Below are positions 12,966-25,584 of a stretch of 64,000 bases of DNA, piece by piece; within the stretch, counting starts at the first letter, position 1; the number at the start of each line of letters is the position of its first letter. The notes beneath the pieces are model-generated. The model was given only the letters and a program-made list of their open reading frames with translations. It searched no databases and was not told where the DNA came from. Source of the stretch: Allodiplogaster sudhausi (Eukaryota; Nematoda; Chromadorea; Rhabditida; Diplogasteridae); the NCBI GenBank assembly GCA_945643635.1, contig CALZFC010000032.1:1692501-1756500 (forward strand), read 5' to 3'. Position numbers and translations under genes: made by a program.

Positions 12966-13138
12966 GCTCCATAATCTTTGAATTCTTTACGAAGCCTCTT
13001 CGACGATCTCCTAAAATTTAAGTTTCTTTTTTCTCCGGTATAGGACGATAATAGACCGTAGACAGTCAGGCGTTGAGGCTATTTTGAGAGACTTTTTCGG
13101 TTCTCTTTAAACTTTCGCTTGCACTATTACAACTTGTC

Positions 13139-13325
13139 ATGATCTCTTTCTTTGTCTATCTTTTCTCTCTCTCTCTCTTTCTAACTCTCACTCTCTCTCT
13201 CTCTCGCTTTCTCTGCTATCTCTCCTCACTCTCTCTCCGCACACTCTCTGCTATCTCTCTCTCTATCTCTCTCTCCTCACTCTCTCCCTCTCACTCTCTT
13301 ACTATCTTCTCTTTCTCTCTCTAGT
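13139..13325. repeat. CT microsatellite
   Basis: CT tract with ACTC and TATC variants; the apparent open frame is repeat translation. Confidence 0.9.
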
Positions 13326-13533
13326 TGTCCCCGAATTAGACAAAACTTCTCTATTTCTTTTCCTTACCATTGCAACCATCTTCTTGATTTAACACCTCAT
13401 CAAAGTCAACTCACCCGCCTTCGCCCTTGACGTTTCTACGAAAGAAAAAGAGATGTTGAACAAATAAGATGAGCTCGTGGTCAACCAGCCTTCAAAGAGT
13501 CTTTTATCAGATCAGCAGGCAATCATAAGAGTG

Positions 13534-13578
13534 GAGAGAGATATTGAGAGAGGATATCATACCAGGAAGGAGAAGAGA

Positions 13579-13615
<37 letters not shown>

Positions 13616-13635
13616 AAAGAAGAACAAGAGATAAT

Positions 13636-13685
<50 letters not shown>

Positions 13686-13714
13686 GAGTAGAAAAGAAGA
13701 ACAAGAGATAATAA

Positions 13715-13759
<45 letters not shown>

Positions 13760-13781
13760 AAAGAAGAACAAGAGATAATAA

Positions 13782-13828
<47 letters not shown>
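13534..13828. repeat. Higher-order GA repeat
   Basis: A unique 28-base segment beginning GTAGAAAAGAAGAACAAG recurs at 13611, 13688 and 13755, each followed by a pure (GA)n run of 30-45 bases. The unit is therefore about 67-77 bp and has spread by tandem duplication of repeat plus spacer. Confidence 0.85.
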
Positions 13829-14032
13829 GCGAGAATATGTATGTATCTCTATTTAGCTAATTGTTACCACTTGTGATTTTCGCAGAATAGAAAAGCAAGG
13901 AAACTTCGAGAAGCTGTGTTTTGCTGCGATTGCGGCAAAACAGATAAGATCATATGACCAGTCGTGATTGATATCTTATTGTCAGATCCACTTTGCTAGA
14001 GTTTCATGTTTTGCAAGGTCAGTCAGAGCTGT

Positions 14033-14055
14033 AGAGAGAGGAGAGAGAGCGAGTG

Positions 14056-14097
<42 letters not shown>

Positions 14098-14290
14098 GAG
14101 AAAGAGGAGAGAGGTAGAGAAAGATAGAGAGAGTTTGGAGAGAGAGAGAGGAGGGAGAGTGAAGCGAGAGAGAGGATAGATTTGGAGAAGAGAAATAGAC
14201 AGAGAAAAGAGTGAGTAAGAGAGAGATATAGAGAGACAGGAGAGAAAGTGAGAAAGGGAGAGAATGGAATGAAGGAGGGCAGAGATGGGA
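14033..14290. repeat. GA microsatellite
   Basis: Imperfect GA tract. No gene in the flanking AT-rich sequence. Confidence 0.85.
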
Positions 14291-14501
14291 AATAAAGGAG
14301 TTTGAGAAAAAGATGAGAGGGAATAATGTTGCAAATATTTTTTTTTACTTTAGAATAGCGAGGGGCAAGCATTAAATGGGAATATATATATAAATCACGC
14401 AAAATGGACGACACTAAAAGATTTTTTTAAGCGAAAATTGGAAATATTTATAGAGAGCTCATTGACTTAAATATTAATTACTCAAATTAATTAAAAATTT
14501 A

Positions 14502-14502
<1 letters not shown>

Positions 14503-14561
<59 letters not shown>
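14503..14561. repeat. (AT)n microsatellite
   Basis: An almost pure AT dinucleotide run of about 58 bases, unlike the GA/CT class that dominates the window. Confidence 0.95.
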
Positions 14562-14564
<3 letters not shown>

Positions 14565-14838
14565 CGTTTACAGGTACATACACCTCAACGTTTCAACACT
14601 GCTTCGTGTACACCGTCATTCATCTGCTTTCTGATCCTTTGCTTGCAAACTCGGCCATTCTAGGGCGCTGAATGATGCTCCTAATTCTTTAGCTACGGTA
14701 ATTTATGTTTCCTTGCACGTGTTCTTTTCTGGGAAAACGATGAGTAAATCTATCATTTATAATGAGAGATGAAAAAACATCTTGACCATGTCAAGTCGGA
14801 TTTTGATAATACTAAGCTTCATCATCAACTTACGTATG

Positions 14839-14883
<45 letters not shown>

Positions 14884-15397
14884 GCTTTCTCTTTCAACAT
14901 GCATGTAAATATTTCTTTGTGCACATTCATTTCATTAATTAATTAGCGCTGCAGGAAAAAGATTTACAGAGAAAGAGACCGATAGAGAAAGGGAGTAATA
15001 GCAAGAGACAAAGGGAGAAGGATCGAGAGAGAGAGAGAGAGAGAGAGAGAGGCAGGGATAAGGAGCGCGAAAGAGAGAGAGAGCGAGAGCGAAAGACATT
15101 CGGATTATTTTTCTGCGGATTATTTCGACACGAATTTGCCGAACGTGTAACCTTATCAAAGATGATCGAATGATGTCGAAATTCTTGATAACAAAAATCG
15201 AAGATATTTTCAATGCCTACATGCGTTCGGTTAACATTCCTTTAAATTAGAGTCCACAACTAATATTCTCTATTGCGATCGGAAATATTAAAGTATAGAT
15301 AGATAGAGAGAGAGAGAGAGAGACAGAGAGAAAGACAAGCAGAGGTACAGATAAAGAGCGAGAGTAAGGAAATAGAAAGATTGAAGGAGTGAGTGAA

Positions 15398-15450
<53 letters not shown>

Positions 15451-16556
15451 GAGAGGGAGCGGGAGAGAGCGAAGAGATGGAACGGTTGTATGATCGAGAG
15501 AAAGAGGAAGAGAGAGAAGGGGAGAGCGAGAGAGAGAGAGAAAGCGTCGAAAAAATGGTCTACCTTGTAGTATAATTCCTATTCTGCTTCAGAATGTGTG
15601 TAAATACTACGTTGAATATTAATCTGCTTAGACGTAGTTTGCGACGTTGATATAATGTTATTTTATCATGCTTTTGTTATCAGAGCGTAAAGATTTCTCA
15701 AAATAAATTATACTTGAAAGAGTGTGCAAATTACAACGTAATTTTGTATTTATTATGTTTTTTTGTTTTCCTTTGATTCCTTTGTCATATTATTTTCTAG
15801 TTTCATTGAAGCTGGAAGATTATTCTTGCTTACATTAGAGATTTTTGCAAGACGAATACCGATACGAACAACGTAATAAATTCTCTGAAGAAGAAGAAGA
15901 AGAATAACAAAAAACGAATGCGTCAAACAGGAAAAGGCAGTTTTCAGTAAGGTGATCAAAAGTCATCGTTATTCTGATATGAAAGATGAGTAAAGAAATC
16001 AAAAACCTGTTGTGAAATTGCGACAACCACATGGGGGTGAAGCACAGGAACGGGTAGCAAAACTTTATGATGAATGCTACATATTGTATACATACACGAG
16101 CCACGCTTGTGACCGTAAATAAAGTATCAGCATTAAGTTTAAGTATCTTAATGTTTAGCCACCGAAAGTCGAGATCATATCCCCAAAAGTTGTCGTATTA
16201 TTAATAAATAAAGAAATAAAAATAAATAAATAAATAAATAAAAGCGACACTTTCCTCCGGCGTCTGGTGGAAAATGTATTGACTTTATGGAGATGCAAAG
16301 CTTTGAAAAGATCAGTTTAATAAACAGTTGTCAATCAGTTAAGCCCTAAATTTTTTCCCAAAAGAAAATTATTTGTATTGAAATAAAGCATCAAAGGAGT
16401 AAAAAAAAGTGCAATTTTGAATTCGCCCAATTGTGAGAGCATGTGGGTTAGAGAGACGCGCGACTAAAAATTCAATTATATCACGGTCCTTTAACTGAGG
16501 AGATAAAAACACTCTAATCTTAAAGAGAGAGACGGGTTCGATTAACATTGTGGTGA
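14562..16556. other. Non-coding with CT and GA tracts
   Basis: CT tract at 14838-14892; GA tracts at 15000-15090 and 15300-15545; a short TAAA repeat at 16210-16245. No supported exon. The sequence just before 16557 is the left flank of the large duplication. Confidence 0.5.
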
Positions 16557-16903
16557 ATACATTTTTTTTTAAACATTGTGGTTTAATCCGCCCATGCGTT
16601 ACTTACTTTTCACTCTTCAATAACCCATACAATACTCCAATCATGCTACTCCAATTTCTATCGGAATGTATCGTTTTCTTCCAGATTCACGCTAGCAACG
16701 TCGCCTTTCTTATCGGCGTCTACTGAATCTATTCACATCTTGCGATACTCCCACACGATATATTAGGTATTTCATAAACTGTGTGTACTTTATTCTTGTA
16801 ACAGTTGAAATCCACCAATGAAGACTAATATTGAATAGAATGAAATTTAGTAATGAAACATATATGTATGTCTAAGAATAATATATAATTATTGTTTTTT
16901 CAG

Positions 16904-17183
16904 ACAAGACGGCTTCCAATTAGCTTCATTTCAGACCAAAAGATCGCAGAATGTTTACAAGAATATGCCGGTTTGCTTTCTAATTTTTGCGACTGTGCCT
17001 GAATATGTTGAAAATATAAATATGTTTAGTTCCAAATTGGTCACACATTTTGTTGAGCTGCGGCACGTGGGTAAGTAATCGAAAAACATCGTTTATTACC
17101 TCTTCATAAGGAGGTGTTCTATTTGCTCCACAGTTAATTTGTTCAACTTTAACGAAGCTGTTTTGAACGAAATGTGCGAGTAA
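16904..17183 (+). CDS. 3' end of an unrecognised gene, duplication copy 1
   Basis: Two exons join in frame. Exon 16904-17070 lies between TTTTTTCAG and GTAAGT and encodes 55 residues starting QDGFQLASF and ending VELRHV. Exon 17134-17183, after TTTGCTCCACAG, adds VNLFNFNEAV and a stop at 17181. I do not recognise the product; residues CFLIFATVPEYV are hydrophobic. The 5' exons were not found and may be lost at the duplication boundary at 16557. The only base difference from copy 2 inside the exon is synonymous (Leu CTG/CTT), which mildly supports coding. Confidence 0.45.
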
Positions 17184-17257
17184 AAAATTTCTGATTGTGA
17201 ATCTCTTCGACTGAGAACTCTCTCTTTCTCTCTCTCGCTCTCTCTCTCTCTATCGCA

Positions 17258-17299
<42 letters not shown>

Positions 17300-18058
17300 A
17301 CCGAAACAGAAAGGGCGGCACATTTTATCAGGAGGCCTTCATTAAAGGAGCTTTATTAAGTGAGTCTGCTCTGCAATATTCTCAATCATCTGGCCAATCC
17401 ACTTCACAAAAGCAAAATATTATGCTGAAAAGCGGCAAATATATTTGGAATGACCTTCTTTCTGTGCATCTCTCTCGCTCTCTCTCTCTCTTTCTCTATC
17501 CTTTTGTCGCTTTCTCTCTCTCTCTCTTTCTTACTCTTTTTCTTACTTTTTCTCTCTCACTCCCTCCCCCTCCTTTCTCTCTCTTTCTCTCAAACTTTCT
17601 TTCGATCTCTCCAGTAATAATCAGCTGATAAACGACATTGTAGAGAACACTTTCAGGGGAGATCACTTAAAATATAGAGCTGTCATAAACAATCATTGAG
17701 TTGTATTTACTTCAGATTTTCAAAATAGAGATGTAAAATATATTAAAGTTTTTCTTTGCAAAGTAGTTTATTATTTTTTTTTACAATACAATACTTACAG
17801 GCGCTTTTATGAAACACAAGAAGCATAATCAAGATGTATTGTAGCAACAACGGTGATTTGAAGATATCCAACTTAAATATAATGAGATAAATAATGTATA
17901 TATATAAAACAAAGATGTAATAATACATTTTCTTTTATCTGGCCTGATTATGAGAGCTGTCTCTGTACATATTCATGCGTTGTAATTTATTTTTAATTTA
18001 TCTTTCATCTCTAATTTTTCACTTCTTTATTTCAGAATTGTATAACCTGCAAAAATCC

Positions 18059-18139
18059 ATGCCTTTCTTTTCGATGATCATTTCTTGGATTTTGTGTTTG
18101 TTCATTATAAGTGAATGCAGACCAATAGATCGACCATGA
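18059..18139 (+). CDS. Possible 26-residue signal-peptide-like ORF, copy 1
   Basis: The ATG follows a TTATTTCAG acceptor by 24 bases. The peptide begins MPFFSMIISWILCLFIIS, a classic hydrophobic signal core, then ECRPIDRP and a TGA. As written it is too short to be more than a tiny secreted peptide, or a first exon that has decayed. The copy in the second duplicate is identical. Evidence is weak. Confidence 0.2.
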   Translation: MPFFSMIISWILCLFIISECRPIDRP

Positions 18140-18831
18140 TAAAAGGGAAAAAGGGAAAAAGTAAGCAAAATAAGGAAGTAAAGAATGAAAGGAGGAAAGA
18201 GATACACAGATAGATAGATAATACTTCAATACTTCTCCGACGGCCAGATCAGTCTCGCTTCAGTAACGTCTCACTAAAATCATGTGCAAGTTGTGTCGGT
18301 AGATGATTATCTTTTAATCTTCACCTTTTTTTATAGAAAGCATATACAAATGTATCTCGACAATGACATGACATTTACTTGAGTAATCCGAGGGAAAGGC
18401 CATATGGGGCCTTTGATCGGCCATTCATACCCTCGAGAATCAAGTTAGAAGTAGTTGGTATTTCGATTCTCTCTACTTCCCTCTCTCTATCTCTCTCTCT
18501 CTTTCTCCTTCTCTCTCTCTCCCTCTCTCTCTCTCTCTCGTCTTCTGTCTCTCTCTCTCCCTCTCTTTCGACGATCAAAGTTAAAAGGATCTGCAGGGAC
18601 AGCAAATATTAATAGACATCAATCATGCCTACTTCCTTCTAAATTCACTCGAAATTGATAGATAGTCATGCTCAAGGTTACTTAACAACCCAGCCGTATA
18701 TTTGGTATCACTTTCTCTTTTCCTTGTTCACTCTCTGTCTCAGTCTCTTTTTTCTCTTTCTATCTTTCTTTCTCTTTTCTCTGCTCTCTCTCTCTCTTTC
18801 TCTTTTCCCTGCTCTCACTCTCTCATCGACA

Positions 18832-19080
18832 ATGAGAAGAGATGTAATCGAACACCTTCTTTTTCGCATCTCTTCCTCTCAATCGGCGATACATATGTCG
18901 TTTAGCACATTGCTATCACTTCTGTTTAGGTGCTCTAATTATGCACGGAATTATCACAACAAATTGAACTTTCCTTATTATTTTGATTTGCTCGTCTTTG
19001 AATTGGAATTTATCACTTTATTGACTATGTGGAGGAGAATTAACTACGAGCGGTGGTACATGAAGGTCATCTTAATTTGA
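18832..19080 (+). CDS. Possible exon or small ORF of 82 residues, copy 1
   Basis: Open frame after a CT tract, starting MRRDVIEHLLFRISS and ending MWRRINYERWYMKVILI. Composition is mixed and protein-like, not repeat-derived, and it is unchanged in copy 2 (23500-23748). No domain is recognised and no flanking splice sites are convincing. It could be chance in a recent duplicate. Confidence 0.2.
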   Translation: MRRDVIEHLLFRISSSQSAIHMSFSTLLSLLFRCSNYARNYHNKLNFPYYFDLLVFELEFITLLTMWRRINYERWYMKVILI

Positions 19081-19320
19081 GCATTTTTTGCTTCATAAAC
19101 GCACCTGTTAGAAAACATACGGCAATTTTTGTATTGTTGTAAAAATTTAGTAGTTCACTAGCTTTTTTAATGATCAGGAAAATTGACCATAATATGCATA
19201 CTTGAATTTTCCATACATTTGCAGTTGTATCTGTCTCTAAATCACACATTCTCTCTCGCTTTTGTTTCAGGCAAAAAGGCGCGAATTCAAACGTGAGTTT
19301 TTTATTTACTCGTTTAAGAG

Positions 19321-19383
19321 ATGGAGCAGCCGATCGAAATGACTCCGCAGGCTTCCGGAAGAGTCTTCAAGATTTATCCAACC
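19321..19383 (+). CDS. Short ATG exon MEQPIEMTPQASGR..., copy 1
   Basis: A 21-codon first exon. The ATG lies two bases after a TTTAAG acceptor-like end and the exon stops at a GTACGTGG donor in phase 0. The peptide resembles the other short first exons at 20572 and 25585: acidic/Pro/Gln start, then an SGR or SG motif. Splicing to the next CAG acceptor (19480) gives only six more residues before a stop, so it may be a decayed alternative first exon. The repeated motif GGCGCGAATTCAAACGT lies just upstream. Confidence 0.35.
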
Positions 19384-20571
19384 GTACGTGGCTGTCCTGT
19401 TTTCCTTTCTCTTTCTCCCTCTCTTTCTTTCGCTCTTTTTTGAATCCCAACTCTCACTCGTTTCGTTTTTTTTTTCAGAGACTTAAAGAAATCGACTAAA
19501 AAAAGTAATACAAATGCATGTAGTATGTACATAATTGAACATTCTTTTGTTCTGACTAAAAAAAGAACTCATTGTCAACTTGAAATGGATGCATTGATCT
19601 AAGAAAAGATTAATTTTTTAAGAACTTAAATTTCTTATTATTTATGTATGTATGTATGCAACACCATCAAGTAAACACAGTGATGCCGTTCTATTTTGTT
19701 CTGCTAAAAAAGGGACTTTTTAAAATTTATTTCTTCATCGACCAATGAAATGGCTTAAAGAAGGGCGATCACCGAAAATTTACTAATATGCGTTCAAACA
19801 TGCAAAAATCTCGAATGGAAGTCCATCGGAGCAAACTAAGATGTACGGTACACTTGTGGCCAAATGCATGGTTTTTTCCAAAGCGGGATGTCAATTCTGA
19901 TTGACTATTTTGCTGTTCTTTTGTTCTTGCTAAAACGTTTTTCAGAAATACTAACACAAAAACTTTATTAAGCTCACTGAAATGTCAAAGTAGCGATGTC
20001 ATTGTAAATTTCATCTACCCGCGATGGTAAATATGCCCTAGTTACTGTATACACCACATTTTTGCACTGAGACACCAATATGAATTTGATCCAAAAGTTA
20101 CACTTTCAAGCGCATATACTTAAATGTGAAACTTTTTTGTGGTCTTTCACGTGCATATCCCTTATCTATATGCTAAAAACTATTCGAAAATACTTAAAAT
20201 GTTTCACATCTCGTGAACGACTATTCGGTGATCGCCCTCCTTTAAAAAATAATCGAAATGTAATTAGACTAAACTCACATAAAACTGGTTTGAATTTTAG
20301 AAATTGGAGCCCGTTTGCGAGACGAAAGCGGAGACGTTTGACAGGAAGTCATCTCACCATCAAGTAGTATTTATTATCAGAACTTTCACTTTATCTCACC
20401 ATGAAGTAGTATATAATAGCAAGACTTTCACTTTTTTTCTTGTTTTGTTCACTCTTCAAATTGCAAATACTGATGGAGATGCGTAAATGCTTCAGAAATA
20501 CATTTTAATATTAATATAAAAAAAATTAAAAGAATTAGAAATTCACATTCTTTTCTCTCGTATCCTAGAGA

Positions 20572-20622
20572 ATGGATCCGAATGACCCTCAGCGTACGAT
20601 TCATTCGGGCATCTTTCCGATG
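20572..20622 (+). CDS. Short ATG exon MDPNDPQRTIHSGIFPM, copy 1a
   Basis: A 17-codon exon: the ATG is three bases after a TATCCTAG acceptor, and the exon ends at a GTACGATT donor in phase 0. It matches the start of the longer exon at 25585 (MDPMDPQ...SSGR). It lies in a 307-bp block that is repeated directly after itself. Confidence 0.35.
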
Positions 20623-20878
20623 GTACGATTTCTTTTTCTGACTGTTTAAAATAACACTTTATTGCGTTGTTGCCTAACTAGCATGGATAAATCGGGATAG
20701 TAAATTTTTTTGTTCGAAACCTTTAAATTTCGCCAAATCGGAATTTGGAGGATTCCTTCTTTCATGTCAAAAAAAACAAATATGAAGACTAATAAAAGTC
20801 AGAAATACATTTTAATATTAATATAAAAAAAATTAAAAGAATTAGAAATTCACATTCTTTTCTCTCGTATCCTAGAGA

Positions 20879-20929
20879 ATGGATCCGAATGACCCTCAGC
20901 GTACGATTCATTCGGGCATCTTTCCGATG
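20879..20929 (+). CDS. Short ATG exon MDPNDPQRTIHSGIFPM, copy 1b
   Basis: Exact repeat of the exon at 20572, produced by the internal 307-bp tandem duplication. Same acceptor and donor. Confidence 0.35.
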
Positions 20930-21574
20930 GTACGATTTCTTTTTCTGACTGTTTAAAATAACACTTTATTGCGTTGTTGCCTAACTAGCATGGATAAATC
21001 GGGATAGTAAATTTTTTTGTTCGAAACCTTTAAATTTCGCCAAATCGGAATTTGGAGGATTCCTTCTTTCATGTCAAAAAAAAAAAATATGAAGACTAAT
21101 AAAAGTGTCGGAATGCCGACACTTTTGATCACACACACACGCTCCCTGGCCCTAGAGTCAGGAAAAAAGCGCGAATTCAAACGTTAATTTTTTGGCTCGT
21201 TTAAAAGTGAACTCATTTAGCGTATGGATACATTTTTTTTTAAACATTGTGGTTTAATCCGCCCATGCGTTACTTACTTTTCACTCTTCAATAACCCATA
21301 CAATACTCCAATCATGCTACTCCAATTTCTATCGGAATGTATCGTTTTCTTCCAGATTCACGCTAGCAACGTCGCCTTTCTTATCGGCGTCTACTGAATC
21401 TATTCACATCTTGCGATACTCCCACACGATATATTAGGTATTTCATAAACTGTGTGTACTTTATTCTTGTAACAGTTGAAATCCACCAATGAAGACTAAT
21501 ATTGAATAGAATGAAATTTAGTAATGAAACATATATGTATGTCTAAGAATAATATATAATTATTGTTTTTTCAG

Positions 21575-21854
21575 ACAAGACGGCTTCCAATTAGCTTCAT
21601 TTCAGACCAAAAGATCGCAGAATGTTTACAAGAATATGCCGGTTTGCTTTCTAATTTTTGCGACTGTGCCTGAATATGTTGAAAATATAAATATGTTTAG
21701 TTCCAAATTGGTCACACATTTTGTTGAGCTTCGGCACGTGGGTAAGTAATCGAAAAACATCGTTTATTACCTCTTCATAAGGAGGTGTTCTATTTGCTCC
21801 ACAGTTAATTTGTTCAACTTTAACGAAGCTGTTTTGAACGAAATGTGCGAGTAA
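21575..21854 (+). CDS. 3' end of an unrecognised gene, duplication copy 2
   Basis: Same two exons as at 16904-17183: 21575-21741 and 21805-21854, with identical splice sites and stop. One synonymous change distinguishes them. The sequence immediately upstream of this copy is the truncated MDPMDP first-exon region, so this copy has a different 5' context from copy 1. Confidence 0.45.
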
Positions 21855-21926
21855 AAAATTTCTGATTGTGAATCTCTTCGACTGAGAACTCTCTCTTTCT
21901 CTCTCTCGCTCTCTCTCTCTATCGCA

Positions 21927-21964
<38 letters not shown>

Positions 21965-22727
21965 TCACCGAAACAGAAAGGGCGGCACATTTTATCAGGA
22001 GGCCTTCATTAAAGGAGCTTTATTAAGTGAGTCTGCTCTGCAATATTCTCAATCATCTGGCCAATCCACTTCACAAAAGCAAAATATTATGCTGAAAAGC
22101 GGCAAATATATTTGGAATGACCTTCTTTCTGTGCATCTCTCTCGCTCTCTCTCTCTCTCTTTCTCTATCCTTTTGTCGCTTTCTCTCTCTCTCTCTTTCT
22201 TACTCTTTCTCTTACTTTTTCTCTCTCACTCCCTCCCCCTCCTTTCTCTCTCTTTCTCTCAAACTTTCTTTCGATCTCTCCAGTAATAATCAGCTGATAA
22301 ACGACATTGTAGAGAACACTTTCAGGGGAGATCACTTAAAATATAGAGCTGTCATAAACAATCATTGAGTTGTATTTACTTCAGATTTTCAAAATAGAGG
22401 TGTAAAATATATTAAAGTTTTTCTTTGCAAAGTAGTTTATTATTTTTTTTTACAATACAATACTTACAGGCGCTTTTATGAAACACAAGAAGCATAATCA
22501 AGATGTATTGTAGCAACAACGGTGATTTGAAGATATCCAACTTAAATATAATGAGATAAATAATGTATATATATAAAACAAAGATGTAATAATACATTTT
22601 CTTTTATCTGGCCTGATTATGAGAGCTGTCTCTGTACATATTCATGCGTTGTAATTTATTTTTAATTTATCTTTCATCTCTAATTTTTCACTTCTTTATT
22701 TCAGAATTGTATAACCTGCAAAAATCC

Positions 22728-22808
22728 ATGCCTTTCTTTTCGATGATCATTTCTTGGATTTTGTGTTTGTTCATTATAAGTGAATGCAGACCAATAGATC
22801 GACCATGA
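22728..22808 (+). CDS. Possible signal-peptide-like ORF, copy 2
   Basis: Identical to the 26-residue ORF at 18059. Same caveats: very short, with no second exon identified. Confidence 0.2.
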   Translation: MPFFSMIISWILCLFIISECRPIDRP

Positions 22809-23499
22809 TAAAAGGGAAAAAGGGAAAAAGTAAGCAAAATAAGGAAGTAAAGAATGAAAGGAGGAAAGAGATACACAGATAGATAGATAATACTTCAATA
22901 CTTCTCCGACGGCCAGATCAGTCTCGCTTCAGTAACGTCTCACTAAAATCATGTGCAAGTTGTGTCGGTAGATGATTATCTTTTAATCTTCACCTTTTTT
23001 TTATAGAAAGCATATACAAATGTATCTCGACAATGACATGACATTTACTTGAGTAATCCGAGGGAAAGGCCATATGGGGCCTTTGATCGGCCATTCATAC
23101 CCTCGAGAATCAAGTTAGAAGTAGTTGGTATTTCGATTCTCTCTACTTCCCTCTCTCTATCTCTCTCTCTCTTTCTCCTTCTCTCTCTCTCCCTCTCTCT
23201 CTCTCTCGTCTTCTGTCTCTCTCTCTCCCTCTCTTTCGACGATCAAAGTTAAAAGGATCTGCAGGGACAGCAAATATTAATAGACATCAATCATGCCTAC
23301 TTCCTTCTAAATTCACTCGAAATTGATAGATAGTCATGCTCAAGGTTACTTAACAACCCAGCCGTATATTTGGTATCACTTTCTCTTTTCCTTGTTCACA
23401 CTCTGTCTCAGTCTCTTTTTTCTCTTTCTATCTTTCTTTCTCTTTTCTCTGCTCTCTCTCTCTCTTTCTCTTTTCCCTGCTCTCACTCTCTCATCGACA

Positions 23500-23748
23500 A
23501 TGAGAAGAGATGTAATCGAACACCTTCTTTTTCGCATCTCTTCCTCTCAATCGGCGATACATATGTCGTTTAGCACATTGCTATCACTTCTGTTTAGGTG
23601 CTCTAATTATGCACGGAATTATCACAACAAATTGAACTTTCCTTATTATTTTGATTTGCTCGTCTTTGAATTGGAATTTATCACTTTATTGACTATGTGG
23701 AGGAGAATTAACTACGAGCGGTGGTACATGAAGGTCATCTTAATTTGA
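23500..23748 (+). CDS. Possible 82-residue ORF, copy 2
   Basis: Identical in protein sequence to 18832-19080. No domain recognised. Confidence 0.2.
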   Translation: MRRDVIEHLLFRISSSQSAIHMSFSTLLSLLFRCSNYARNYHNKLNFPYYFDLLVFELEFITLLTMWRRINYERWYMKVILI

Positions 23749-23988
23749 GCATTTTTTGCTTCATAAACGCACCTGTTAGAAAACATACGGCAATTTTTGT
23801 ATTGTTGTAAAAATTTAGTAGTTCACTAGCTTTTTTAATGATCAGGAAAATTGACCATAATATGCATACTTGAATTTTCCATACATTTGCAGTTGTATCT
23901 GTCTCTAAATCACACATTCTCTCTCGCTTTTGTTTCAGGCAAAAAGGCGCGAATTCAAACGTGAGTTTTTTATTTACTCGTTTAAGAG

Positions 23989-24051
23989 ATGGAGCAGCCG
24001 ATCGAAATGACTCCGCAGGCTTCCGGAAGAGTCTTCAAGATTTATCCAACC
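23989..24051 (+). CDS. Short ATG exon MEQPIEMTPQASGR..., copy 2
   Basis: Second copy of the exon at 19321, with the same acceptor, donor and upstream motif. Confidence 0.35.
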
Positions 24052-25238
24052 GTACGTGGCTGTCCTGTTTTCCTTTCTCTTTCTCCCTCTCTTTCTTTCG
24101 CTCTTTTTTGAATCCCAACTCTCACTCGTTTCGTTTTTTTTTCAGAGACTTAAAGAAATCGACTAAAAAAAGTAATACAAATGCATGTAGTATGTACATA
24201 ATTGAACATTCTTTTGTTCTGACTAAAAAAAGAACTCATTGTCAACTTGAAATGGATGCATTGATCTAAGAAAAGATTAATTTTTTAAGAACTTAAATTT
24301 CTTATTATTTATGTATGTATGTATGCAACACCATCAAGTAAACACAGTGATGCCGTTCTATTTTGTTCTGCTAAAAAAGGGACTTTTTAAAATTTATTTC
24401 TTCATCGACCAATGAAATGGCTTAAAGAAGGGCGATCACCGAAAATTTACTAATATGCGTTCAAACATGCAAAAATCTCGAATGGAAGTCCATCGGAGCA
24501 AACTAAGATGTACGGTACACTTGTGGCCAAATGCATGGTTTTTTCCAAAGCGGGATGTCAATTCTGATTGACTATTTTGCTGTTCTTTTGTTCTTGCTAA
24601 AACGTTTTTCAGAAATACTAACACAAAAACTTTATTAAGCTCACTGAAATGTCAAAGTAGCGATGTCATTGTAAATTTCATCTACCCGCGATGGTAAATA
24701 TGCCCTAGTTACTGTATACACCACATTTTTGCACTGAGACACCAATATGAATTTGATCCAAAAGTTACACTTTCAAGCGCATATACTTAAATGTGAAACT
24801 TTTTTGTGGTCTTTCACGTGCATATCCCTTATCTATATGCTAAAAACTATTCGAAAATACTTAAAATGTTTCACATCTCGTGAACGACTATTCGGTGATC
24901 GCCCTCCTTTAAAAAATAATCGAAATGTAATTAGACTAAACTCACATAAAACTGGTTTGAATTTTAGAAATTGGAGCCCGTTTGCGAGACGAAAGCGGAG
25001 ACGTTTGACAGGAAGTCATCTCACCATCAAGTAGTATTTATTATCAGAACTTTCACTTTATCTCACCATGAAGTAGTATATAATAGCAAGACTTTCACTT
25101 TTTTTCTTGTTTTGTTCACTCTTCAAATTGCAAATACTGATGGAGATGCGTAAATGCTTCAGAAATACATTTTAATATTAATATAAAAAAAATTAAAAGA
25201 ATTAGAAATTCACATTCTTTTCTCTCGTATCCTAGAGA

Positions 25239-25289
25239 ATGGATCCGAATGACCCTCAGCGTACGATTCATTCGGGCATCTTTCCGATG
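25239..25289 (+). CDS. Short ATG exon MDPNDPQRTIHSGIFPM, copy 2
   Basis: Third copy of this 17-codon exon. It is single in the second duplicate and lies about 300 bases before the longer MDPMDPQ exon. Confidence 0.35.
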
Positions 25290-25584
25290 GTACGATTTCT
25301 TTTTCTGACTGTTTAAAATAACACTTTATTGCGTTGTTGCCTAACTAGCATGGATAAATCGGGATAGTAAATTTTTTTGTTCGAAACCTTTAAATTTCGC
25401 CAAATTGGAATTTGGAGGATTCCTTCTTTCATGTCAAAAAAAAACAAATATGAAGACTAATAAAAGTGTCGGAATGCCGACACTTTTGATCACACACACA
25501 CGCTCCCTGGCCCTAGAGTCAGGAAAAAAGCGCGAATTCAAACGTTAATTTTTTGGCTCGTTTAAAAGTGAACTCATTTAGCGT

